Source: Chryseobacterium sp. UBA6632
Lineage (GTDB): Bacteria > Bacteroidota > Bacteroidia > Flavobacteriales > Weeksellaceae
Assembly: GCA_002455915.1 (NCBI GenBank)
Contig: DKLU01000155.1
Span: forward strand, 1 to 11,611
Direction of reading: 5' to 3'
Length of the DNA: 11,611 bases
In this document: positions 1 to 6,396 of the stretch, piece by piece
Numbering within the stretch: position 1 is the stretch's first letter
Layout: each line of letters starts with the position of its first letter
Translations under genes and position numbers: made by a program
The notes under the pieces: model-generated
The model's input: only the letters and a program-made list of their open reading frames with translations
Told to the model about the DNA's origin: nothing
Database searches by the model: none

Positions 1-20
1 ACTTTAATTGGCTTTTTTGC

Positions 21-58
21 TATATTTAAACGATATTAATGCTACTCAAATAAACGAT
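21..58 (+). promoter_or_regulatory. possible promoter and leader of the DUF349 gene
   Basis: TATATTTA at 21-28 matches the Bacteroidota -7 consensus TAnnTTTG at 7 of 8 positions. The 8-mer TAAACGAT occurs twice, at 27-34 and 51-58, and could be an operator or chance. A -33 TTG at the usual spacing would lie at or beyond the window edge, so only half of the promoter can be judged. The leader would be about 30 nt, without a Shine-Dalgarno sequence. Confidence 0.3.
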
Positions 59-63
59 TTGCT

Positions 64-1869
64 ATGACTACAGAAAACAATCTTTCTGAAAACGAAGAAA
101 TGAAAAATTCTAACGAAGTATCTCAAGAAGAAACATCGGGAACTGAGGTTCCAAACGATGAAAAACTTCACGAGGAAGAGGCTGAACACGAAGAAGAGCA
201 TGAAGATGTAGAAATCACTTTAGCAGATGCTTTGAAGGAAATGGAGAAAATCATCAACGCGCCAAATGCGGGTGAAGACTTCAAAAAATTCAATCTGTTA
301 AAAGAAAAAGCAAGTCATTACATCCATGATGAAGTGGAAGACAAAAAGCATGAATATGTAGATGCGGGAAATGCTCCTGAAAACTTCAGTTATGAGCATC
401 CTTCTCAGGCAAGATTTTCTGCTTTGGTAAATATTTTCAAAGAGAAAAATGACACTTACCAACGAGGTCAGGAAGAAGAGCAAAAGAAGAATCTTGAGCA
501 TCGCCAAACCATCATTGAAAGGCTTAAAAATCTTTATACGAATTCAGAGCCAGGCACCAATTTATTTAAATCTATCAGAGAAATAAAAGAAGATTGGTCG
601 AATGCGGGGCAAGTGGCTAAGTCTGAATTTAAAATTCTTAATAATAATTATTTCCATCATTTGAATCAGTTTTATCAAATGTTGGATCTAAATAAAGAAT
701 TCTTAGAGCAGGAATATAATCATAATCTTGAGAAAAGACAGCACATTATTGAGCGTGCAAAGCAACTTGAGCATGAGCCTGTCATTCAAAAAGCATTAAA
801 TGAACTTCAGTACCTTCATAAACTTTGGAAGGAAGAAGCTGAGCCGGTAGCAGAAGAATTCCGTGAAAAAACTTGGGAAGAATTTAAAGAAATTTCTAAT
901 AAAATCCACGAAAGAAAATCTGAACTTTCTGCAGCTATTGAAACTGAACAAGCGGCTAATCTTGAGAAAAAAACTCAAATTATCGCCGAGATTAAAAAAT
1001 TATCTGAACCTGCAGAAACGCCAAACCATAATTATTGGCAAAACTCGATCAGAAGAGTGGAAGATCTTCGTTCAGAGTTCTTAAAAACCGGAAGTGTTCC
1101 TAGAAAACTTTCCAACCAAAATTGGAATGATTTTAAAACCACCTTGAGAAGCTTTAATACTACAAAAAATACGTATTATAAATCTTTAAAAGGTTCTCAA
1201 CAGTCTAATCTTGAGGAAAAATTAAAATTAATTCAAACTGCTCAGGATAATCAAGCCAATGAAGAATGGGATATTGCTGTTCCGTTGTTCAAAAAACTTC
1301 AGGAAGACTGGAAAAAGATCGGGCATGTTCCTAAAAGCATGACGAACAAAATCTGGGACGATTTCCGTGATGCATGTAACGCTTTCTTCAATAATTATAG
1401 AGAAAAAAGCAATACTTCAACCGATAACTGGAAGGAAAATTACAAGAACAAAAAAGCGATTCTTGATGATTTGAAAAACGTTACGAATGAAGAAGGAAGC
1501 ATCGAAAGAATTGAAGCGATAAAAACAGCATGGAATAATATCGGAAAAGTACCGAGAGATAAAATTTCAATTAACTCTGAATTCAACAAAACGTTGAGAG
1601 AGAAATTGAAATTAAACAAAATCAACGAATTAGAACTTAAAGAAGAAGGTTTATCTGAAAATCAGTTAACGGATAAGGCAAGAAAAATTAAAAACCAGAT
1701 TTCTGATCTTGAAGCTGAGATCGTAAAACTGGAAAACAATTTGGCATTCTTTAAAAATCCTACAAAAGATAATCCTTTGCTGAAAGATACTTTTGATTCG
1801 ATTGATGAGAAAAAAGCTCATTTGGAAACCTTAAAACAAAATCTTCACAGCATTATCGCGGGAGAATAA
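64..1869 (+). CDS. DUF349 repeat protein
   Basis: A 601-residue soluble protein of unknown function with no signal peptide or membrane segment. Residues 1-50 are strongly acidic and probably disordered. From about residue 143 it is built of repeated helical units of the DUF349 type. Each has a lead helix such as NLEHRQTIIERLKNL (143), NLEKRQHIIERAKQL (221), NLEKKTQIIAEIKKL (299) and NLEEKLKLI (382). Each then continues into a 'W..iG.vP+....iW.dF' core, clearest at 415-434 (DWKKIGHVPKSM, then IWDDF) and 490-499 (WNNIGKVPRD). The first two leads are 78 residues apart and the next 78, so the repeats are real. Residues 540-598 look like a coiled coil. DUF349 proteins are common in Bacteroidota and Actinobacteria and lack a settled biochemical role. 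The ATG at 64 is the first in frame and the length is normal for such proteins. A terminator-like hairpin follows the stop. Confidence 0.85.
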   Translation: MTTENNLSENEEMKNSNEVSQEETSGTEVPNDEKLHEEEAEHEEEHEDVEITLADALKEMEKIINAPNAGEDFKKFNLLKEKASHYIHDEVEDKKHEYVDAGNAPENFSYEHPSQARFSALVNIFKEKNDTYQRGQEEEQKKNLEHRQTIIERLKNLYTNSEPGTNLFKSIREIKEDWSNAGQVAKSEFKILNNNYFHHLNQFYQMLDLNKEFLEQEYNHNLEKRQHIIERAKQLEHEPVIQKALNELQYLHKLWKEEAEPVAEEFREKTWEEFKEISNKIHERKSELSAAIETEQAANLEKKTQIIAEIKKLSEPAETPNHNYWQNSIRRVEDLRSEFLKTGSVPRKLSNQNWNDFKTTLRSFNTTKNTYYKSLKGSQQSNLEEKLKLIQTAQDNQANEEWDIAVPLFKKLQEDWKKIGHVPKSMTNKIWDDFRDACNAFFNNYREKSNTSTDNWKENYKNKKAILDDLKNVTNEEGSIERIEAIKTAWNNIGKVPRDKISINSEFNKTLREKLKLNKINELELKEEGLSENQLTDKARKIKNQISDLEAEIVKLENNLAFFKNPTKDNPLLKDTFDSIDEKKAHLETLKQNLHSIIAGE

Positions 1870-1884
1870 AAAAGTTAAAAATCT

Positions 1885-1921
1885 AAAAAGGCGGAGCAAA
1901 GTAATTTGACTTCGCTTTTTT
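1885..1921 (+). terminator. rho-independent terminator-like hairpin ahead of ribD
   Basis: The left arm 1885-1900 (AAAAAGGCGGAGCAAA) pairs along its whole length with 1905-1921 (TTTGACTTCGCTTTTTT), allowing two G-U pairs and one bulged A at 1909. The loop is GTAA, and a run of six T forms the 3' side. It starts 16 nt after the DUF349 stop. It ends only 8 nt before the ribD ATG, so it could also act as an attenuator of ribD. I see no riboswitch fold around it. Confidence 0.65.
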
Positions 1922-1929
1922 CATTCAAT

Positions 1930-2952
1930 ATGCAAGACGAATTTTATATTAAAAGATGTATCGAATTGGCTCAGAAAGCCATCGGAAAAACCTATCCTAA
2001 TCCTTTGGTGGGAAGCGTAATTGTACATAACGGCGAAATTATCGGGGAAGGCTATCATCATCAAGCTGGAGAACCTCATGCGGAAATAAATGCGATTAAT
2101 TCCGTGAAAGATAAATCGTTGATCCCTGAATCTACTATTTATGTTTCTTTGGAGCCATGTGCTCATTTTGGAAAAACTCCGCCATGTGCTTTGAAAATTA
2201 AAGAATTAGGTTTCAAAAAAGTGGTGATTGGTGCCATGGATTCTCATGATAAGGTAAATGGAAAAGGAAAAAAGATTATTCAGGATGCAGGGATTGAAGT
2301 TGTTTCCAGAGTTTTGGAAAATGAATGTATTGAACTGAACAAAAGATTTTTCACTTATCATGAAAAGAAAAGACCTTACATAATTTTAAAATGGGCAGAA
2401 TCGAGCGACGGATTTTTAGATAAAGATTTCAAACCCTACTCTATTTCTAATTCTTTGGTTAATCAGTTTGTGCATCAGTTAAGAGCAGATGAACACGCCA
2501 TTTTGGTCGGAACACAAACAGCCTTAAATGACAATCCAAGTTTGAATGTAAGAAATGTAGAAGGCGTAAATCCTGTCAGAATTTTAATTGATTTTGAATT
2601 GAAAGTTTCGCAAGACTTTAACATTTACAATCAAGAAGCCAAGACGATTGTGATCAACTCTGTAAAAGAAGAAATTCAGGATCATATTCATTTTATTAAA
2701 ATTGATAAAGAAAATTTTCTTTCAGATGTAATGGAAGCTTTATATAAAGAGCAAATTCAGTCAGTTATTATTGAAGGAGGAAGCTTTACTTTACAACAAT
2801 TCATTAATGCTAATCTTTGGGATGAAGCAATTGTGATCAAAAATGAAAATTTGAAACTGGAAAATGGAACGAAAGCTCCTGAGCTTGATTTTACATTTAA
2901 TAAAGTTGAGAATTTTAGAGATAATTTGATTGAATTTTATCGTAATAATTAA
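1930..2952 (+). CDS. ribD: bifunctional riboflavin biosynthesis protein RibD
   Basis: RibD carries out two consecutive cytosolic steps of riboflavin synthesis: deamination of the pyrimidine product of GTP cyclohydrolase II, then NADPH-dependent reduction of the ribosyl side chain. The N-terminal zinc deaminase domain shows TYPNPLVGSVIV (21-32), the catalytic HAE (50-52) and the zinc pair PCAHFGKTPPC (77-87). The C-terminal reductase domain (about 148-335) shows KWAESSDGF (154-162), LRADEHAILVG (184-194), LNDNPSLNVR (199-208) and IEGG (281-284). The 340 residues fit the bifunctional family. I chose ATG 1930: an in-frame TTG at 1906 would add eight unconserved residues encoded by the terminator hairpin, whereas MQDEFYIKRCIELA is a typical RibD start. 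No other rib gene is adjacent, which suggests scattered riboflavin genes, and no FMN riboswitch is visible. Confidence 0.95.
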   Translation: MQDEFYIKRCIELAQKAIGKTYPNPLVGSVIVHNGEIIGEGYHHQAGEPHAEINAINSVKDKSLIPESTIYVSLEPCAHFGKTPPCALKIKELGFKKVVIGAMDSHDKVNGKGKKIIQDAGIEVVSRVLENECIELNKRFFTYHEKKRPYIILKWAESSDGFLDKDFKPYSISNSLVNQFVHQLRADEHAILVGTQTALNDNPSLNVRNVEGVNPVRILIDFELKVSQDFNIYNQEAKTIVINSVKEEIQDHIHFIKIDKENFLSDVMEALYKEQIQSVIIEGGSFTLQQFINANLWDEAIVIKNENLKLENGTKAPELDFTFNKVENFRDNLIEFYRNN

Positions 2953-2957
2953 AAAAG

Positions 2958-3047
2958 GCTTCGACAAGCTCAGCCTGACATCGCTACAATATTATTGTTC
3001 AATATAAACAATAAGTATTAGAAATGTCACGCTTAGCCTCTCGAAGC
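2958..3047. repeat. interspersed palindromic repeat element between ribD and yigZ
   Basis: Arms at 2958-2981 and 3024-3047 are inverted copies that agree at 20 of 24 positions; the left arm begins GCTTCGACAAGCTCAGCC. An inner hairpin has perfect 8-bp arms, TTATTGTT (2992-2999) and AACAATAA (3007-3014), extended by AATA/TATT around one bulged G. The whole 90 bp can therefore fold into one long hairpin. 'CTTCGACAAGCTCAGCCTGACA'-like palindromes are, from memory, repeated many times in flavobacterial genomes. It fills almost the entire gap, beginning 5 nt after the ribD stop and ending 14 nt before the next ATG. It may terminate or stabilise the ribD message. Confidence 0.75.
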
Positions 3048-3061
3048 ATCATATATAAACA

Positions 3062-3667
3062 ATGCTGTTCGAATACAAAACCATAGAAAAACCCATAGAA
3101 AATACTTTATTAAAAGAAAAAGGAAGCAAATTTCTTGGATTTGCCTTTCCTGTAAATAATGAAGAGGAACTAAAAACCGCCTTAGAAAAAATCAGAGCTG
3201 AACATCCGAAAGCAACACATCATTGTTATGCATTCAGAATGGGTTTAAATGGGGAAAACTATCGCGCTAATGACGACGGTGAACCTTCCGGAAGTGCCGG
3301 TTTACCAATTTACAATCAACTATTGGCTCATGAGATCACGAATATTCTTGTGATTTCTGTTCGATATTATGGGGGAACAAAATTAGGTGTTTCAGGTTTG
3401 GTAAAGGCTTATAAAGAGTGTGCTAAAATTACATTGGAAGAAGCCAATATCATTACCAAAGAACTGGAAACACAAATCGAAATTCAGTTTAATTTTAATC
3501 AACAAAATATTATTTTCACCCTGCTTTCAAAGTTTGATGCAAAAGTATTAGATTTTGATGCGGATGAAAATTGTATTCTAACCGCTTCCTTAAAGTTGGC
3601 ACAAAAAGAAAACATCTCACACAAATTGTCCGAGATGCAGTATGTTTCTTTTGAATTTAAAGACTAA
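3062..3667 (+). CDS. YigZ/IMPACT family protein
   Basis: A 201-residue cytosolic protein of the UPF0029/IMPACT family. The N-terminal domain carries both family signatures: DDGEPSGSAG (71-80) and VRYYGGTKLG (100-109), with HHCYAFR (53-59) before them. The remainder, about 139-195, fits the small DUF1949-like C-terminal domain of bacterial YigZ. Eukaryotic IMPACT modulates Gcn2 signalling; the bacterial role is not well defined, with suggestions of nucleic-acid or ribosome binding, so no reaction is assigned. The ATG at 3062 gives the usual family start and length. The leader between the palindromic repeat and the ATG is 14 nt and lacks a Shine-Dalgarno sequence. The 3' end runs into the oppositely oriented peptidase gene, sharing 4 bp. 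Confidence 0.9.
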   Translation: MLFEYKTIEKPIENTLLKEKGSKFLGFAFPVNNEEELKTALEKIRAEHPKATHHCYAFRMGLNGENYRANDDGEPSGSAGLPIYNQLLAHEITNILVISVRYYGGTKLGVSGLVKAYKECAKITLEEANIITKELETQIEIQFNFNQQNIIFTLLSKFDAKVLDFDADENCILTASLKLAQKENISHKLSEMQYVSFEFKD

Positions 3668-4374
3668 TCTCTTCTTCCGCCCATCAATAAAGAGGCCCAG
3701 TAAAGAAGCTGTGCCAGTGAACCGATTGCCGCAACAACATAGGTTCTGGCTGCCCATTTCAAACTGTCCTGAACTCCTACATATTCCTCAGCAGTCACCG
3801 TTCCTGTATCTTTCAACCATTTCATGGCTCTATTACTCGCATCGTATTCTACTGGAAGCGTGACGAATGCAAACAGCGTAGTAAAAGCAAACATAATAAC
3901 ACCAATCGCTAAGACTAATGTATTTCCATTTGGATTATCTATACTTCTGGTTGCAGCCATGATCATAATTCCTCCAATAAGAACAAATTGCATCAAATTG
4001 GAGCTAATTTGAACTACAGGAACCAGCTTTGATCTCAATTGCAACATCGAGTATCCTACCGCATGCTGAACCGCATGACCACATTCGTGAGCCGCAACTG
4101 CCGCCGCAGCAGCATTTCTCTGCATATAAACAGCTTCTGAAAGATTCACCGTTTTATCTGATGGATTGTAATGGTCTGTCAATTGTCCGGGAACCGAAAT
4201 TACCTGAACATCATTAATTCCGTTATCTCTTAACATCTTTTCCGCCACCTCTTTACCCGAAAGCCCGTTCCTCAGATGCATATTGGAGTAATACTCAAAT
4301 TTCGACTTCAATCTAGATGAAACCCACCAGCTTACAAGCATCGAAATTCCGATAATTATGTAATAACCTATCAT
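3664..4374 (-). CDS. membrane zinc metallopeptidase, YugP type (Zn_peptidase_2)
   Basis: A 236-residue inner-membrane protein. Residues 1-19 form an N-terminal membrane anchor. The zinc site is HECGH (96-100), an HExxH motif followed by AVQHAVGY, and the later VEYDASNRAMKWL segment (175-187) supplies the probable third ligand, Glu176. Further membrane helices are predicted at about 117-141, 152-174 and 208-231. This architecture matches the neutral zinc metallopeptidase family of Bacillus YugP, Pfam Zn_peptidase_2. Substrates are unknown; a role in membrane protein quality control is only a guess. It ends in GGRRD, a short charged tail. The gene is convergent with the YigZ gene, overlapping it by 4 bp at the stops, and divergent from the GNAT gene with 107 bp between starts. 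I see no convincing -7 box for it in that gap. Confidence 0.9.
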   Translation of the reverse strand: MIGYYIIIGISMLVSWWVSSRLKSKFEYYSNMHLRNGLSGKEVAEKMLRDNGINDVQVISVPGQLTDHYNPSDKTVNLSEAVYMQRNAAAAAVAAHECGHAVQHAVGYSMLQLRSKLVPVVQISSNLMQFVLIGGIMIMAATRSIDNPNGNTLVLAIGVIMFAFTTLFAFVTLPVEYDASNRAMKWLKDTGTVTAEEYVGVQDSLKWAARTYVVAAIGSLAQLLYWASLLMGGRRD

Positions 4375-4449
4375 TTTTAACTAACTTTATTGTATATTTT
4401 CAAGCTTTAAGATGTAAAAACTATGCCAAAGTATTACGATTTTATTATT

Positions 4450-4457
4450 TATATTTG
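4450..4457 (+). promoter_or_regulatory. -7 promoter box of the GNAT gene
   Basis: TATATTTG is an exact match to the Bacteroidota housekeeping -7 consensus TAnnTTTG. It sits 24 nt before the ATG at 4482, implying a leader of roughly 15-20 nt. No TTG is visible at the usual -33 spacing, so the support is the -7 box and its position at the head of a divergent gene. Confidence 0.55.
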
Positions 4458-4481
4458 TTGATTAATTACCCTTTTGAACTT

Positions 4482-5615
4482 ATGTCTACAGTCTCAGTTA
4501 TTGAAGTAAAAACGCCTAATGATCTAAAGCAGTTTGTACAATTCCCGATGGATTTATACAAAAACAACCCCTATTATGTTCCTTCTTTTATAAAGGATGA
4601 ATTTAAAATTTGGGATGCCAAAGAAAACCCGGCATTAAACTATTCTCAATCTAAACAATTCATTGCTAAGAAAGATAATAAAGTAGTGGGAAGAATTGCG
4701 GTGATTATTAACCGCAAGGAGGAAAAAGAATTAGGCATAAAAAAGGTTCGTTTTGGCTGGATTGATTTTATTGATGACAAAGAAGTTTCAAAAGCATTAA
4801 TCCAAAAGGCAATTGATTATGCTAAAGAGCATAATATCGATAAAATAGAAGGCCCAATGGGCTTTACCAATCTCGACAAGGCTGGAATGCTGACAATGGG
4901 ATTTGACAAACTGGCCACTATGATCGGGATTTATAATCATGAATATTATCCTAAACATCTTGAAGATCTTGGCTTAACCAAAGAAAAAGAATGGGTAGAA
5001 TTTGAAATGAACTTTCCTAAAGTTTTACCCGAAAAAGTAGAGAAATTCAGTGGATTAATTGCTCAGAAATATAAGCTTAAAGTTCTTCATTTTAAAACGA
5101 AAGAAGAAATCTTACCGTTTGTAGAACCTATGTTTAAATTACTGGATGAAACCTACAAACATCTTTCAACTTACACTCCGATTTCTGAAGAACAAATAAA
5201 AACATACAAGGAAAAGTACTTCCCATTTATCGATAAAAACTACGTAATCTGCGTGGTAGATGAGAATAATGAGCTGGTTTCCTTCGCGATCACGATGCCT
5301 TCTTATTCAAAAGCTTTACAAAAATCAAAAGGAAAATTGTTTCCGTTTGGCTGGTGGCATTTTTTACAGGCGAGCAAGAAAAATGACCGTGCTAATTTCT
5401 ATCTTATCGGAATTCATCCTGAATATCAGAGACGTGGCGTAACGGCTATTATTTTCAAGGAGATTTTTGTACGATTTACAAGCATGGGAATTCAGTTTGC
5501 AGAAACCAATCCAGAACTGGAAGAAAATAAAAGTGTACAAGTGCTTTGGCAGGATTACAATCCGGTAAACCATAAGAGAAGAAGAACTTACTCTATGGAG
5601 ATCAATAATGAGTAA
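4482..5615 (+). CDS. GNAT-superfamily acyltransferase-like protein
   Basis: A 377-residue cytosolic protein. The C-terminal half contains the acetyl-CoA binding motif of GNAT enzymes, in GIHPEYQRRGVTAIIF (310-325; the Q/R-x-x-G-x-A loop). This is followed by a beta strand and the Asn-containing ETNPELEENKSVQVLW (341-356). The N-terminal half, with KVVGRIAVIINR (67-78) and the distinctive GPMGFTNLDKAGML (124-137) and YNHEYYPKHLEDLGL (151-165), resembles a second, degenerate GNAT-like fold. The arrangement recalls the YghO-like group. The acceptor substrate cannot be read from the sequence. I chose ATG 4482: the upstream in-frame TTG at 4455 overlaps the -7 box and would lie at or ahead of the transcription start. 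The gene is apparently transcribed alone; a small hairpin begins at its stop codon. Confidence 0.85.
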   Translation: MSTVSVIEVKTPNDLKQFVQFPMDLYKNNPYYVPSFIKDEFKIWDAKENPALNYSQSKQFIAKKDNKVVGRIAVIINRKEEKELGIKKVRFGWIDFIDDKEVSKALIQKAIDYAKEHNIDKIEGPMGFTNLDKAGMLTMGFDKLATMIGIYNHEYYPKHLEDLGLTKEKEWVEFEMNFPKVLPEKVEKFSGLIAQKYKLKVLHFKTKEEILPFVEPMFKLLDETYKHLSTYTPISEEQIKTYKEKYFPFIDKNYVICVVDENNELVSFAITMPSYSKALQKSKGKLFPFGWWHFLQASKKNDRANFYLIGIHPEYQRRGVTAIIFKEIFVRFTSMGIQFAETNPELEENKSVQVLWQDYNPVNHKRRRTYSMEINNE

Positions 5616-5640
5616 TTGGTAATGAGCAATCTTACCAATT
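5606..5640 (+). repeat. tandem 14-bp repeat with a 9-bp stem-loop at the GNAT gene end
   Basis: Two head-to-tail copies begin TAATGAG(T/C)AAT, at 5606-5619 and 5620-5633. The same stretch contains a perfect 9-bp inverted repeat, AATTGGTAA (5614-5622) and TTACCAATT (5632-5640), with a 9-nt loop. The left arm overlaps the stop codon. There is no T-run after it, so it is a weak terminator candidate at best. Confidence 0.5.
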
Positions 5641-5663
5641 TAACTCAATCCCAAAACTCTACC

Positions 5664-5692
5664 ACTCTCAAACCCTAGTACTCTCAAACCCT
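5664..5692 (+). repeat. 13-bp direct repeat upstream of the small membrane protein gene
   Basis: ACTCTCAAACCCT occurs at 5664-5676 and again at 5680-5692, a 16-bp period, inside a C-, T- and A-rich, almost G-free stretch (5641-5703). The composition is unlike the flanking genes. Such ACTCTCAAACCC patches look like the simple intergenic repeats of flavobacterial genomes. Confidence 0.5.
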
Positions 5693-5703
5693 CACAACTC
5701 ATC

Positions 5704-5880
5704 ATGAAGCCACATCTTATCATTTTTGGAATTTTAATTGCCGGATTTATTATTTACAATTTCTTTTTACAATCGGATGACGACAGAACCAATACTGCGA
5801 TTAATATTATTTATGCAAGTATTCTTTTTGGATATATTTCATTTATGGCGTTCTCTTTGCTAAAAAAAATGAAGAAATAG
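5704..5880 (+). CDS. 58-residue two-helix membrane protein, hypothetical
   Basis: An uninterrupted reading frame from ATG 5704 to TAG 5880. The product starts MKPHLIIFGILIAGFIIYNF and has a hydrophobic helix at about 4-22. A short polar turn with the acidic run QSDDDRTNT (23-31) follows, then a second helix at about 32-52 and a basic tail, LLKKMKK. By the positive-inside rule the basic tail, and so both ends, would be cytoplasmic, with the acidic loop outside. The clear helix-loop-helix pattern and natural codon use argue that it is real, although it is short and has no obvious ribosome site. It is 88 nt downstream of the GNAT gene and 122 nt upstream of nuoA, which has its own promoter box, so it may form a unit with either or neither. 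I do not recognise a family. Confidence 0.6.
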   Translation: MKPHLIIFGILIAGFIIYNFFLQSDDDRTNTAINIIYASILFGYISFMAFSLLKKMKK

Positions 5881-5971
5881 AATCTTATTTTTATCAATTC
5901 TAAATTACCAATTTCACCCATTTTCAAGCCACTTTTAAGCTGATAAATTTCATGCTTTCTTGTTTATTCGC

Positions 5972-5985
5972 TAAATTTGCAAATT
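5972..5985 (+). promoter_or_regulatory. nuo operon -7 promoter box within a palindrome
   Basis: TAAATTTG at 5972-5979 matches the Bacteroidota -7 consensus exactly and lies 23 nt before the nuoA ATG. It overlaps a perfect 12-bp palindrome, AATTTGCAAATT (5974-5985), which could be an operator or follow by chance from the AT-rich box. A TTG occurs at 5960-5962, but its 9-nt spacing is too short for a normal -33 element. Confidence 0.55.
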
Positions 5986-6002
5986 GAGATAATAATGCAA
6001 AA

Positions 6003-6374
6003 ATGAATTTACCTGAAAGTTATATTCCAATCCTAATACAAGCAGGTGTTGCGGTAGCATTCGTAGCAGTTTCTTTGCTTGGAGCGCATTTTTTAGGCCC
6101 TAAACAGAAAAAAGGAAATTCTGTAAAAAACCAAAGCTGGGAATGTGGTGTCCCGGTAGAAGGAAATGCAAGAACGCCGTTTTCCATCAAATACTTTTTG
6201 ACAGCGGTGTTATTCGTATTATTCGATATTGAAATCGTATTTTTTTACCCATACGCAGTCAACTTCAGAGAATTCGGAATGGAAGGATTCTTGGCAGTGC
6301 TTACCTTCGTTGCGATTTTCTTCATGGCATTCTTCTATGTCTGGAAACGTGGCGCGCTAGATTGGGATAAATAA
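6003..6374 (+). CDS. nuoA: NADH-quinone oxidoreductase subunit A
   Basis: NuoA is a small membrane-arm subunit of respiratory complex I, next to the quinone entry site. The 123 residues form three helices, at about 8-31, 62-84 and 93-114. The long loop after helix 1 carries the family motif WECGVP (46-51), including the conserved Cys48. Helix 2 contains FDIEIVFFYP (74-83), whose Asp and Glu are the conserved buried acids. The ATG at 6003 gives the normal length; an ATG at 5995 in another frame closes at once. It is the first gene of the nuo operon, preceded by a TAAATTTG box, with 22 bp to nuoB. Confidence 0.97.
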   Translation: MNLPESYIPILIQAGVAVAFVAVSLLGAHFLGPKQKKGNSVKNQSWECGVPVEGNARTPFSIKYFLTAVLFVLFDIEIVFFYPYAVNFREFGMEGFLAVLTFVAIFFMAFFYVWKRGALDWDK

Positions 6375-6396
6375 AACTATTTAAGAAGAAGAAATT

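Noticed and set aside
1906..1929. TTG-initiated N-terminal extension of RibD
   Set aside because: The extra eight codons come from the arm and T-run of the terminator-like hairpin and match no RibD sequence; the ATG at 1930 gives a typical start.
1870..1929. FMN riboswitch before ribD
   Set aside because: The gap is 60 nt and consists mainly of one simple hairpin, too short for an FMN aptamer and with none of its conserved segments recognised.
3642..4217. Plus-strand open frames opposite the metallopeptidase gene
   Set aside because: They are antisense shadows of a protein with clear HECGH and membrane motifs, and their own products show no recognisable domain.
4455..4481. TTG-initiated extension of the GNAT protein
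   Set aside because: The TTG is part of the -7 box TATATTTG, so it would lie at or upstream of the transcript start; the ATG at 4482 is better.
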